Of a DNA stretch of 21,362 nt, positions 1-6,356 are shown piece after piece (the first letter of the stretch is position 1; the number at the start of each line of letters is the position of its first letter). The DNA is from CAVQGZ01 sp964400785 (lineage in GTDB: Bacteria; Actinomycetota; Actinomycetes; Jiangellales; Jiangellaceae). The stretch covers positions 1 to 21,362 of the forward strand of contig CAYNWB010000036.1 in NCBI GenBank assembly GCA_964400785.1. The letters are read 5' to 3'. The notes beneath the pieces are model-generated. The model was not told the origin of the DNA, searched no databases, and was given only the letters and a program-made list of their open reading frames with translations. A program made the translations under genes and the position numbers.

Positions 1-615
1 GACGCGCTCGAGCCGGTGCTCGGCGACGAGCACGGTGAGCCCCAGGTCGTGCACGAGCCGCTGCAGCGCGGCCAGCACGTCCTCGGCACCCTGGGGGTCG
101 AGCGCCGAGGTGGGCTCGTCGAGCACGAGCACGCGTGGGTGCACCGTCAGCGCCGCCCCGATCGCCACGCGCTGGCGCTGCCCGCCCGACAGCGTGCGCA
201 GCGGACGGTGCCGCAGGTCGGTGAGCCCGAGCAGGTCGAGGGTCTCCTCCACCCGTCGCCGCATGACCGGAGGAGCGAGCCCGAGCCACTCCATGCCGAA
301 CGCGAGCTCGTCCTCGACGACGTCGGCGACGAACCCGGACGCCGGGTCCTGCAGCACGAGGCCGACCACGTCGGCGAGGTCGCGCGGACGGTGCGTGCGG
401 GTGCTGCGCCCGTCGACGGTGACGGTGCCGGCCAGGGTGCCGCCGCTGAAGTGGGGGACGAGACCGTTGACGGCCCGCAGCAGGGTCGACTTGCCGCTGC
501 CCGTCGGGCCGACGACCAGGCACATCTCGCCCTCGTCCACCGCCAGGTCGACCTCGCGCAACGCGGGACGGTCGGCACCCGGGTAGGTGAGGGTGGCCTG
601 CTCGAAGCGGATCAC
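1..615 (-). CDS. ECF transporter ATP-binding protein (EcfA), 3' end beyond window
   Basis: ATPase that energises an energy-coupling-factor (ECF) vitamin or metal importer at the inner face of the membrane. The first 205 residues are visible and the frame is open to the window edge. Seen: Walker A GPTGSGKST at residues 36-44, a Q-loop LQDP, the ABC signature LSGGQRQR, Walker B with D-loop LVLDEPTSALD and the switch histidine in VAEHRLE. The GTG start at 615-613 overlaps the TGA of the upstream EcfT gene (GTGA), implying translational coupling. Actinobacterial EcfA proteins of this type often carry two fused ATPase domains, so a second one may follow outside the window; that is inference. A substrate-binding S component was not found in the window and would be expected to the left. 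Confidence 0.93.
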   Translation of the reverse strand, partial: MIRFEQATLTYPGADRPALREVDLAVDEGEMCLVVGPTGSGKSTLLRAVNGLVPHFSGGTLAGTVTVDGRSTRTHRPRDLADVVGLVLQDPASGFVADVVEDELAFGMEWLGLAPPVMRRRVEETLDLLGLTDLRHRPLRTLSGGQRQRVAIGAALTVHPRVLVLDEPTSALDPQGAEDVLAALQRLVHDLGLTVLVAEHRLERV

Positions 616-1781
616 GCGAGCACCTTCTCACCGTGGGACGCCTCGCTGGCGCGAGGACGGACGGGGGTGGCAGCGGCGACCGCAGCCGGCGGCACCGGGG
701 TGACCAGCGCCGGAGCGGCCGCGACGAGCACGCACGCCAGGGCGAGCACCGGCACGGCGGGCACGGCCAGCGGGATGACGCCGATGGGGTCGAGAGCGGC
801 CGGGTCGGCAGCCGCCGCTGCGGCGACGCCGACGGCCGTGACCAGGCCGCTCAGCGCGGTCAGCCACTCCGGGGCCAGCCACGGGTCGGGGCGGTAGCGG
901 GTGCGCTGGGAGCGACGTCCGGCCATGAGGGCACCGGTGACGGCGACCAGCACGCTCACGGCCAGCAGGGGCAGCCCGGCCAGGGGCAGCAGCCCCCCGC
1001 CGAGCAGCGCGAACAGCGCGATGAGCACGCCGACCAGACCCAGCAGCACCAGGGCCGCCGAGGCGCGACGCCAGCGGGGCGGTACGGCGCCGGCCCGCGC
1101 GAAGCCCCGGGAGTCCATGGCCGCAGCCAGGTCGATCGAGCTGGCCAGGCCACCCTCGAGCACCGGCACGGCGGTCCGGGCGACGCCGCGCACCCCGCGA
1201 GGGGGCCGACCTCGCAGTCGTTGGGCCTTGCGGACGCGCAGAGCGTCCTCCACCAGCCGCGGCGCGTAGGTGAGGGCCACGACCAGGGCGACGCCCACCT
1301 CGTAGAGAGCCCCGGGCACCGTCTTGAGCAGCCGTCGGGGGTCGGCGAGGGCGTTGGCCGCACCGACGGCCGCCAGCACGGCGAGCAGCTGCAGGCCCTG
1401 GTAGAGCGCGAAGACGAGGCTCTCGGCGGTGACCGAGCCGCCGACTCGCACGCCGGTCAGCGCGTCGGGCAGCCCGACCTCGGGCAGCGTGAGAAGCACC
1501 GTGGAGCCGGGGATCGCATCGACGAACAGCGCCGTGAACACCAGCCGCACCCCGAGCAGCACCACGCCCAGCCCGAGAAAGGCCACGAACGAGGCCGACC
1601 ACGCCGACGCGGTGCGCCGGGCCGCCACGACGAGTGCGGCGACCGCGACGACCATGAGCAGCACGAGCGGGTTGGTGGTGCGCGTGGCGGCCGCCACCAG
1701 CCCCAGCGCCCACAGCCACCAGGCAGCCGGATGCAGCAGGCGCGGTTCCCACGCCTGCCGCACTCGGCCGCTGATGCTCAC
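612..1781 (-). CDS. ECF transporter transmembrane component EcfT
   Basis: Membrane scaffold that links the ATPases to the substrate-binding S subunit in group II ECF importers. The 389-residue protein has hydrophobic segments in the N-terminal third and again after residue 235. The two coupling-helix motifs of EcfT are visible: RKAQRLRG at residues 184-191 and MDSRGF at 222-227, the Ala/Ser-Arg-Gly signatures that dock into EcfA. The frame stays open far upstream, but the GTG at 1781-1779 is chosen because it overlaps the stop of the upstream gene (GTGA), as EcfA does with this gene. The C-terminal extension after residue 300 is rich in Ala, Val and Pro and is longer than in classic EcfT proteins of about 265 residues; its role is unknown. 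Confidence 0.9.
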   Translation of the reverse strand: MSISGRVRQAWEPRLLHPAAWWLWALGLVAAATRTTNPLVLLMVVAVAALVVAARRTASAWSASFVAFLGLGVVLLGVRLVFTALFVDAIPGSTVLLTLPEVGLPDALTGVRVGGSVTAESLVFALYQGLQLLAVLAAVGAANALADPRRLLKTVPGALYEVGVALVVALTYAPRLVEDALRVRKAQRLRGRPPRGVRGVARTAVPVLEGGLASSIDLAAAMDSRGFARAGAVPPRWRRASAALVLLGLVGVLIALFALLGGGLLPLAGLPLLAVSVLVAVTGALMAGRRSQRTRYRPDPWLAPEWLTALSGLVTAVGVAAAAAADPAALDPIGVIPLAVPAVPVLALACVLVAAAPALVTPVPPAAVAAATPVRPRASEASHGEKVLA

Positions 1782-2455
1782 GCGCCGGCGGAGTCGTCCG
1801 GGTTGCGGCGGCGGGCCACGACGATCGCTGCCGTCGCGACGAGGGCGACGGCGCCGGCCCCGATGGCGATCATGGCGGTCGAGCTGCCTGCGCCCTCGCT
1901 GGTCTCGGCCGTCAGCGCGAGCTCGACCGGCTGCTCGTCCGCGGAGGGCGCGGCCCCGTCCACGGGGTCGCCGCAGCCCTGGGCCGGGTAGCCGTCGATG
2001 CCGCAGATGAAGCCGCCGTCGCCGAGGCGCAGCTCGGCGGCTGCGGCCATCACGTCCGCGCCGGAGGCGTCCGGGGGCACGACGACGCACGTGCCCCGTG
2101 CGGCCGGGGGAGCCTCGCCCTCGGGGGCGTCCTCGGCCGTGCCGTAGTCGATGACGACGCCCACCCGTTTCGAGCCGTCCTCGGCGGCGGTCTGGCCGCA
2201 CAGGGCCTCGAAGTCGCCGTCGGCGCGGGGCAGGCGGGTCGACTGCTCGTCGGTGACGGCGAACCGCCACCCCTCGACCGAGCCGTCGGCAGGTGCGGTG
2301 TCGGCCGGGCCGGCCTGGGCGAAGGCCCAGGCGGTGCCGTCCCAGGTGAAGTAGCCCCAGTACCGGAACGCCTCGGCGTGGGCCGGTAGGGCGGTCGCGG
2401 CGCCGGCGACCAGGACGGCCAGCACGGCGAGCAGACGCATGATGGAGCGGGCCAT
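1778..2455 (-). CDS. SCO2322-family secreted, C-terminally anchored protein
   Basis: A 225-residue protein with a signal peptide (residues 1 to about 28, ending LPAHA before EAFRYWGYF), an extracellular domain, a low-complexity linker and one transmembrane helix near residues 193-217 followed by RRR. The mature domain has the aromatic opening RYWGYFTW and four cysteines (in ALCGQ, GTCVV and FICGIDGYPAQGCGD) that could form two disulfides. This matches the SCO2322 family, which in actinobacteria sits beside ECF genes. Its biochemical function is not known to me. Start: the ATG is preceded by GAGAGGAATCAC, a good Shine-Dalgarno. It is first in the riboswitch-controlled operon and overlaps EcfT. 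An outward-facing capture or docking role for the ECF substrate is inferred from position only. Confidence 0.82.
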   Translation of the reverse strand: MARSIMRLLAVLAVLVAGAATALPAHAEAFRYWGYFTWDGTAWAFAQAGPADTAPADGSVEGWRFAVTDEQSTRLPRADGDFEALCGQTAAEDGSKRVGVVIDYGTAEDAPEGEAPPAARGTCVVVPPDASGADVMAAAAELRLGDGGFICGIDGYPAQGCGDPVDGAAPSADEQPVELALTAETSEGAGSSTAMIAIGAGAVALVATAAIVVARRRNPDDSAGA

Positions 2456-2569
2456 GTGATTCCTCTCGAATCAGCTGGTCCCGCGTGACGGACGTCCCGA
2501 GGCGACGCGCCCGGGTGAGCGGGCGGCCCGACGGGCCGGCTCCGTCCCGCAGACCTCGACGGGACATCG

Positions 2570-2695
2570 GTGGAGCCTGACGTCTCGACCGGTGCTCCGG
2601 CTTGCCGCGATGGCCACCAGCGCGCTGGTGGGCGGCCTACGGTTGCGGGTCAGCGTCGGCTTCCGACCGACTTCCCCTGACGAGGCGTGAGGTTG
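2570..2695 (-). ncRNA. Cobalamin riboswitch-like leader
   Basis: The minus-strand leader of the ECF operon carries the conserved pieces of a cobalamin riboswitch in the right order: GGGGAAGTCGGTCGGAAGCC (2661-2680), then GCTGACCCGCAACCGTA (2640-2656), a variable stem built on CACCAGCGCGCTGGTG (2615-2630) and the closing AAGCCGGAGCACC near 2588-2600. These resemble the class consensus blocks GGGAA-CCGGTG-AATCCGG, CCGCAACTGT and AAGCCAGGAGACC. It lies between a promoter-like site and the SCO2322-family start, with further GC-rich hairpins (for example GGCCCGTCGGGCC) between core and start codon that could serve as the expression platform. Family membership is pattern recognition, not a covariance search, and the exact ends are approximate. 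Confidence 0.78.
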
Positions 2696-2700
2696 TGCGC

Positions 2701-2730
2701 AGAGTGTCACGCGCTGCCACGCTGCGTCAA
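2701..2730 (-). promoter_or_regulatory. Promoter for the riboswitch-ECF operon
   Basis: On the minus strand, TTGACG (2730-2725) and CACTCT (2706-2701) are separated by 18 nt, a plausible housekeeping-sigma pair. Transcription would start near 2695, exactly where the riboswitch-like structure begins, giving a leader of about 240 nt before the ATG at 2455. Confidence 0.55.
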
Positions 2731-2745
2731 AGGTCCTTCGGCCGT

Positions 2746-2751
2746 TACGTT
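2746..2751 (+). promoter_or_regulatory. Leaderless-type -10 box for the gene at 2758
   Basis: TACGTT lies 6 nt before the GTG at 2758, and no Shine-Dalgarno is seen. That spacing would place the transcript start at the start codon itself. The divergent riboswitch promoter lies within 60 bp on the other strand. Confidence 0.4.
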
Positions 2752-2757
2752 TCTCAC

Positions 2758-3003
2758 GTGACGACGACGCGAACAACGGGTGGCGGCTCGACCGGCGTGT
2801 GGCGGTGGTCGTACATGGGCGCGGACGGGGGAGAGCCGCCGGAGTCCGCGCCGGCGCCCGGCACGTTCCCCAGCCAGGCCGACGCCGAGACGTTCATCGG
2901 TGACTCGTGGCGCGAGCTGCTCGACGCCGGGGTCGACCAGGTGAGCCTGTTCGAGGGTGATCGCAAGGTGTACGGGCCGATGAGCCTGCACCCGCCGGGG
3001 TAG
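2758..3003 (+). CDS. Small conserved actinobacterial protein of unknown function
   Basis: An 81-residue, cysteine-free acidic protein. After an N-terminal TTTRTTGGG stretch it has WRWSYMGADG, then FPSQADAETFIGDSWRELLD, VDQVSLFEGD and the terminal VYGPMSLHPPG. I recognise the general pattern of a small actinobacterial family (a DAE..IG..WRELL helix followed by a beta hairpin), but no function is known to me. The GTG at 2758 is chosen because the frame upstream looks non-coding and because TACGTT sits at leaderless spacing. The last 28 nt of this gene recur at 3107-3134, just after the assembly gap, as the start of the next contig. Confidence 0.75.
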   Translation: MTTTRTTGGGSTGVWRWSYMGADGGEPPESAPAPGTFPSQADAETFIGDSWRELLDAGVDQVSLFEGDRKVYGPMSLHPPG

Positions 3004-3030
3004 GTGCCGCCGGGCCGCCCGGCCGTGCCG

Positions 3031-3096
3031 TCAGACGGGGCGCTTCTGCGGAGCCCGCGCCGCCGTCAGGCCGGGGTCGCGGATCACGGCGTCACC
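3031..3096 (-). other. Duplicate of the aldo/keto reductase 3' end (assembly haplotype)
   Basis: These 66 nt encode the same last 21 residues and stop as the aldo/keto reductase at 3312. The enclosing 74-bp match (3023-3096 versus 3304-3377) has two differences, both silent third positions. The stretch stops at the N run. It is best read as the end of a contig representing another version of the same locus, not as a second gene. Confidence 0.85.
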
Positions 3097-3106
3097 NNNN
3101 NNNNNN
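3097..3106. other. Assembly gap (10 N)
   Basis: Ten N join two contigs. The 45 bp at 2976-3020 reappear at 3107-3151, and 3023-3096 reappear at 3304-3377, so the two contig ends overlap in content and the true locus is probably shorter than drawn. Confidence 0.97.
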
Positions 3107-3239
3107 GCCGATGAGCCTGCACCCGCCGGGGTAGGTGCCGCCGGGCCGCCCCAGGTTCACGTGGTGGGTGAGCGATTCGTGCCAGCCGTCGCCGGTGGTT
3201 GAACGCTTGGTGCGGCAGATCGAGCCGTCGCTGAGCGAT

Positions 3240-3302
3240 CAGTGCTGCCAGGGCGACAGCAATCGCTCAGTCAGTGGTGCGAGAGCGACAGCAATCGCTC
3301 AG
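3240..3302. repeat. Two tandem 31-bp repeats with inverted arms (polymorphic insert)
   Basis: Two copies (3240-3270 and 3272-3302) differ at three positions and share the 18-mer GCGACAGCAATCGCTCAG. Upstream CTGAGCGAT (3231-3239) is the inverse of ATCGCTCAG at 3262-3270, so hairpins can form. They lie in a 152-bp segment (3152-3303) between two convergent genes that the contig left of the gap lacks. The segment could act as a bidirectional terminator. No gene is seen in 3004-3311 apart from the duplicated gene ends. Confidence 0.7.
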
Positions 3303-3311
3303 CCCGTGCCG

Positions 3312-4325
3312 TCAGACGGGGCGCTTCTGCGGAGCCCGCGCTGCCGTGAGGCCGGGGTCGCGGATCACGGCGTCACCCAGGGCGTTGTCGATCGCCGCCA
3401 TGGTGTCGGCGTCGAGCGTCACGCCGGCGGCCTTGACGTTCTCGGCGACCTGCTCCGGGCGGGACGCGCCGATGATCGCGGCGGCGACGTTGTCGTTCTG
3501 CAGCACCCACGCGACGGCGAGCTGGGCCATGGTGAGCCCGACGTGCTCGGCGATCATGCGCAGGCCCTGCACCCGGGTGAGCACGTCGTCCGACATCCAG
3601 CCCTTGACGAACTCGGCCCCCCCGCCGGTGGTGTCGGTCGCACGCGAGCCGGCGGGCGGCTCCTGGCCGGGGGAGTACTTGCCGGTGAGCACACCCTGGG
3701 CGACCGGAGACCAGACGATCTGGCTGAGCCCGTGCTCACGGCACGCGGGCACGACCTCGTCCTCGATGACGCGCCACAGCATCGAGTACTGCGGCTGGCT
3801 CGACACCAGCGGAACCTTGAGCTCGCGGGCCAGCGCGGCCCCGGCGCTGATCTGGTCGGCGGTCCACTCCGACACGCCGATGTAGAGGGCCTTGCCGGCC
3901 CGGACGACGTCGGCGAAGGCCTGCATCGTCTCCTCGAGCGGCGTCTCGGTGTCGTAGCGGTGCGCCTGGTAGAGGTCGACGTAGTCGGTGCGCAGGCGGG
4001 TGAGCGAGGCGTCGATCGACTCACGGATGTGCTTGCGGCTCAGCCCGACGTCGTTGGGGCCTCCCGGACCGGTCGGCCAGTAGACCTTGGTGAAGATCTC
4101 GAGCGACTCGCGGCGCTCGCCGGACAGCGCGTTGCCCAGCACGGTCTCGGCCGCGCCGTTCATGTACACGTCGGCGGTGTCGAACGAGGTGATGCCGGCG
4201 TCGAGCGCGGCCTGCACGCAGGCCTGCGCGGTGCCGTCGTCGACCTGGCCCCCGTGGGTGATCCAGTTGCCGTAGGTGATCTCGCTGATCTTCAGGCCCG
4301 AGCGGCCGAGGTATCGAAACTGCAT
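3312..4325 (-). CDS. Aldo/keto reductase, KvBeta-like
   Basis: NADPH-dependent aldehyde or ketone reductase with the (beta/alpha)8 fold, cytosolic. The 337 residues begin MQFRYLGRSGLKISEITYG, typical of the voltage-gated potassium channel beta-subunit-like branch. The catalytic tetrad is visible as D49, Y54 (DTADVY), K80 (FTKVYW) and H122 (YQAHRYD). The cofactor-binding end IIGASRPEQVAENV is present. A GTG two codons upstream is possible, but the ATG at 4325 is preferred: TAGGGT lies 7 nt before it, giving leaderless spacing, while it would be 1 nt from the GTG. The gene stands alone, convergent with the small gene at 2758. The physiological substrate cannot be told from sequence. Confidence 0.9.
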   Translation of the reverse strand: MQFRYLGRSGLKISEITYGNWITHGGQVDDGTAQACVQAALDAGITSFDTADVYMNGAAETVLGNALSGERRESLEIFTKVYWPTGPGGPNDVGLSRKHIRESIDASLTRLRTDYVDLYQAHRYDTETPLEETMQAFADVVRAGKALYIGVSEWTADQISAGAALARELKVPLVSSQPQYSMLWRVIEDEVVPACREHGLSQIVWSPVAQGVLTGKYSPGQEPPAGSRATDTTGGGAEFVKGWMSDDVLTRVQGLRMIAEHVGLTMAQLAVAWVLQNDNVAAAIIGASRPEQVAENVKAAGVTLDADTMAAIDNALGDAVIRDPGLTAARAPQKRPV

Positions 4326-4332
4326 GGCCACG

Positions 4333-4338
4333 ACCCTA
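4333..4338 (-). promoter_or_regulatory. Leaderless-type -10 box for the aldo/keto reductase
   Basis: TAGGGT on the minus strand, 7 nt upstream of the ATG at 4325, with no Shine-Dalgarno. It supports the choice of ATG over the upstream GTG. Confidence 0.4.
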
Positions 4339-4359
4339 GCCCGGGGCGGAGGCGCCCGG

Positions 4360-4375
4360 GTGGGCGTCCGCCCAC
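4360..4375. terminator. GC-rich hairpin after the DUF3043 gene
   Basis: GTGGGCG-TC-CGCCCAC forms a 7-bp stem with a 2-nt loop, next to a second stem between CCCGGGGCG and CGCCCGGG (4340-4360). It lies downstream of the minus-strand DUF3043 gene and upstream of the aldo/keto reductase promoter. There is no T-tract, so terminator function is tentative. Confidence 0.35.
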
Positions 4376-4421
4376 CGCGCGGTGCCAGGACGCGCTTTCG
4401 CGCACTCTCACACCGCGCGGT
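4374..4421. repeat. 48-bp module bounded by ACCGCGCGGT palindromes
   Basis: Two ACCGCGCGGT copies (4374-4383, 4412-4421) lie 38 bp apart. Read on the minus strand, the module starts ACCGCGCGGTGTGAGAGTGC, matching the module at 14738-14785 at 20 of its first 22 bases with the same spacing. Between them CGCGCTTTCGCG can fold. The module sits in a non-coding spacer. Confidence 0.7.
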
Positions 4422-4439
4422 CGGTGCAGGGGCCGTGGC

Positions 4440-5042
4440 TCAGGGACGCGGGGGCTGCCCCGGCCGAACCGCCGGCTTGGGCAGGCGTAGCCGGCGCAGC
4501 TGCGTCGCCCGGATCACCCCGTACATCACGTTGCCCTTGCTCGTGTCGTCGGGGAACCGCTTGGCGATGCTCTTGCGCAGCGTGTAGCCCAGCCAGCCGA
4601 GCTCGGCGAACACCAGGGCGATCGCCGCCAGCCACACCAGCGTGATCGTCTGCACCAGAGCAGCGATCGGCAGCAGCGACAGCAGCAGGATCACGATCAT
4701 GACCGGCAGGAAGAACTCGGTGAGCAGCCGTCGGCCGTCCACCATGTCGCGGACGTAGCGACGCACGGGGCCGCGGTCGCGCAGGGGGTAGTGGCTCTCG
4801 TCGCCGACCTGCATCGCCTTGTAGGTGGCGTCGCGCTCGGCGCGCGCGGTCTCCCGCTGGCGCTTGCGCGCCTCCTTCTTGTTCAGCGTCGGCTTGCGTC
4901 GCTGTCGACGGGCGGCCTCCGCCTCCTTGCGGGACGGCGTCGGGCGGCCCTTGCCGGACGTCCCGGTGTGGCCGGCCTCGGACGCGTCGGTGGACGGCGC
5001 CGCGGGTGTGGCGGCCTCGGCAGAGCTCTGACGGCGGAACAT
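4440..5042 (-). CDS. DUF3043 family membrane protein
   Basis: A 200-residue protein with a charged cytosolic N-terminal half: a Ser/Ala/Pro-rich start MFRRQSS, then KEARKRQRETARAERDATYK in the basic helical stretch. It then has ALRD/PLRDRGPVRRYVRDMVDGR and two hydrophobic helices (about residues 112-160, LPVMIVILLLSLL and LVWLAAIALVFAELGWL). The tail YTLRKSIAKRF to RLPKPAVRPGQ is basic. This is the layout of actinobacterial DUF3043 proteins, whose function is unknown. The ATG at 5042 has no Shine-Dalgarno but a TATCCT 8 nt upstream, consistent with a leaderless transcript. It diverges from the psp operon, sharing a 161-bp intergenic region, so co-regulation with envelope stress is possible but not shown. 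Confidence 0.85.
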   Translation of the reverse strand: MFRRQSSAEAATPAAPSTDASEAGHTGTSGKGRPTPSRKEAEAARRQRRKPTLNKKEARKRQRETARAERDATYKAMQVGDESHYPLRDRGPVRRYVRDMVDGRRLLTEFFLPVMIVILLLSLLPIAALVQTITLVWLAAIALVFAELGWLGYTLRKSIAKRFPDDTSKGNVMYGVIRATQLRRLRLPKPAVRPGQPPRP

Positions 5043-5050
5043 CGCGCACC

Positions 5051-5056
5051 AGGATA
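5051..5056 (-). promoter_or_regulatory. Leaderless-type -10 box for the DUF3043 gene
   Basis: TATCCT on the minus strand, 8 nt before the ATG at 5042. No ribosome-binding site intervenes. Confidence 0.45.
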
Positions 5057-5087
5057 CGTGCTGCCGCGAACCGGTCTCGCCGTCGTG

Positions 5088-5117
5088 GTGACGTCTGTCG
5101 CACCCCCGGCATAGGCT
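5088..5117 (+). promoter_or_regulatory. Probable promoter of the pspA operon
   Basis: GTGACG (5088-5093) and TAGGCT (5112-5117) are 18 nt apart. Transcription would start near 5124, leaving a leader of about 80 nt before pspA. No sigma-54 enhancer-type promoter (GG-N10-GC) stands out, unlike the proteobacterial psp operon. Confidence 0.45.
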
Positions 5118-5203
5118 GGACTCCGTCGTGCAGGACGCCTGGAGTGCGCGCGACGGCTCGCACGGGCGACCAGCCATCGAGACAGGGAGCGTGGGTAGGC
5201 AGC

Positions 5204-6022
5204 ATGGGTGTGTTCAACAGGATGTCGCTGATCTTCCGGTCCAAGGCCAACAAGGCCATGGACAAGATGGAGGATCCCCGCGAGACCTTGGACTACAGCT
5301 ACTCCAAGCAGCTCGAGCTGCTGCAGAAGGTGCGCCGGGGCGTCGCGGACGTCGCGACCAGCCGCAAGCGGCTGGAGCTGCAGATCGCGCGCATCAAGCA
5401 GGAGTCGGACAAGCTGCACGCCCAGGCGCAGAAGGCGCTGGCGGTGGGCCGAGAAGACCTGGCCCGCGAGGCGCTCACCCGGCGCAGCGGTCTCGAGCAG
5501 CAGATCAGCGACCTCGCGACCCAGCACGCGGCCCTGCAGGCCGAGGAGGAGAAGCTGACGCTGGCGGCCCAGCGGCTCCAAGCCCGGGTCGAGGCGTTCC
5601 GCACGAAGAAGGAGACGATCAAGGCCACCTACACCGCGGCCCAGGCGCAGACCCAGATCACCGAGGCCGTGTCGGGCATCTCCGAGGAGCTCGGCGACGT
5701 CGGCCTCGCCGTCCAGCGGGCCGAGGACAAGACCGCCGAGCTGCAGGCCCGGGCCGGTGCGGTCGACGAGCTGCTCGCCTCCGGCGCCCTGGACGACGTG
5801 ACGGGCACGTCGAAGGACGACATCACCCTCGAGCTCGAGCGCATGGCCTCGACCAGCGACGTCGAGCTCGAGCTCACCCGCATGAAGGCGCAGCTCGAGC
5901 CGGGCACGTCGGCGAGCACCCCTGCCATCGAGGTGGGCGAGGCCGGCGAGCCGGGCGTGGCGGGCGGGGCGACGGACGCCTCCGAGAGTGCCCAGCCGCG
6001 GCCCGAGGGAGGTCAGTCGTGA
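5204..6022 (+). CDS. pspA: PspA/IM30 (Vipp1-like) envelope stress protein
   Basis: Peripheral membrane coiled-coil protein that assembles into large oligomers and stabilises the cytoplasmic membrane under stress. The 272 residues open with MGVFNRMSLIFRSKANKAMD, the amphipathic helix and LEDP-like motif (here MEDPRETLDYSY) of the family. Continuous heptad-rich helices follow to about residue 180. The region from 200 to 235 has ELERMAS and ELELTRMKAQL, and the last 30 residues are a flexible Gly/Ala/Glu tail. The ATG at 5204 starts the conserved N-terminus. It is first in a tight operon with PspAA (GTGA overlap), HtpX and PspAB, the actinobacterial arrangement of the psp response without PspBC or PspF. 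Confidence 0.94.
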   Translation: MGVFNRMSLIFRSKANKAMDKMEDPRETLDYSYSKQLELLQKVRRGVADVATSRKRLELQIARIKQESDKLHAQAQKALAVGREDLAREALTRRSGLEQQISDLATQHAALQAEEEKLTLAAQRLQARVEAFRTKKETIKATYTAAQAQTQITEAVSGISEELGDVGLAVQRAEDKTAELQARAGAVDELLASGALDDVTGTSKDDITLELERMASTSDVELELTRMKAQLEPGTSASTPAIEVGEAGEPGVAGGATDASESAQPRPEGGQS

Positions 6023-6297
6023 TCATCCGCATCCTTGGCGAGGGCCAGTACGAGGTGGACGCGGCCCAGCTGGCCGACCTCAACGAGCTCGACCAGGCCG
6101 TCGAGCACGCGATCTCGGTGGGCGACACGGTCGAGTTCCGGGACGCGCTGACGCGGCTGCTGTCCGAGGTGCACGAGAAGGGCACTCCTGTCGCCGACGA
6201 CGTGTTCGTCGAGAGCGACCTCGTGCTGCCGTCGGCCGACGCCACGCTCGAGGACGTCAAGCAGATGCTCAGCGACGAAGGCCTGCTGCCGGGCTGA
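6019..6297 (+). CDS. pspAA: PspA-associated protein PspAA
   Basis: A 92-residue acidic protein starting VIIRILGEGQYEV and continuing with LADLNELDQAVE, a helix around VEFRDALTRLLSEV and the end LEDVKQMLSDEGLLPG. This matches the small PspAA partner found next to PspA in many actinobacteria and archaea. Its role is thought to be modulation of PspA, but the mechanism is not established. The GTG start at 6019 overlaps the pspA stop and follows GGGAGG at good distance, so translation is coupled. The next gene begins 59 bp downstream, past a perfect 16-bp palindrome. Confidence 0.88.
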   Translation: MIIRILGEGQYEVDAAQLADLNELDQAVEHAISVGDTVEFRDALTRLLSEVHEKGTPVADDVFVESDLVLPSADATLEDVKQMLSDEGLLPG

Positions 6298-6306
6298 GTC
6301 GCGCCA

Positions 6307-6322
6307 CCCGGCAGCTGCCGGG
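6307..6322. repeat. Perfect 16-bp palindrome before htpX
   Basis: CCCGGCAGCTGCCGGG is fully self-complementary and lies 10 nt after the pspAA stop and 34 nt before the htpX start. It could be a regulator site, a processing hairpin or a weak attenuator; nothing in the sequence decides between these. Confidence 0.45.
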
Positions 6323-6356
6323 AACGTCCGGCAGACCGGGGGAGTTGTCAGTAGAC

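Noticed and set aside
633..1991. A 452-residue plus-strand frame over EcfT
   Set aside because: Gly/His/Gln/Arg-rich shadow of a membrane protein gene, with no motif.
612..2567. A single 651-residue reading frame covering EcfT and upstream sequence
   Set aside because: Its upstream part is arginine-rich antisense-like sequence overlapping the SCO2322-family gene in another frame. The GTGA overlap at 1778-1781 marks the real EcfT start.
3240..3302. A minimal CRISPR array (two 31-bp repeats)
   Set aside because: There is no spacer of normal length between the copies, repeats are imperfect, and no cas gene is present.
2976..3377. Tandem duplication of the locus or a second aldo/keto reductase remnant
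   Set aside because: The repeats meet exactly at the run of N and differ only silently, which fits overlapping contig ends better than a genomic duplication.
4329..4331. GTG as the start of the aldo/keto reductase
   Set aside because: The TAGGGT -10 box would lie 1 nt away; the ATG at 4325 fits leaderless spacing and the usual family N-terminus.
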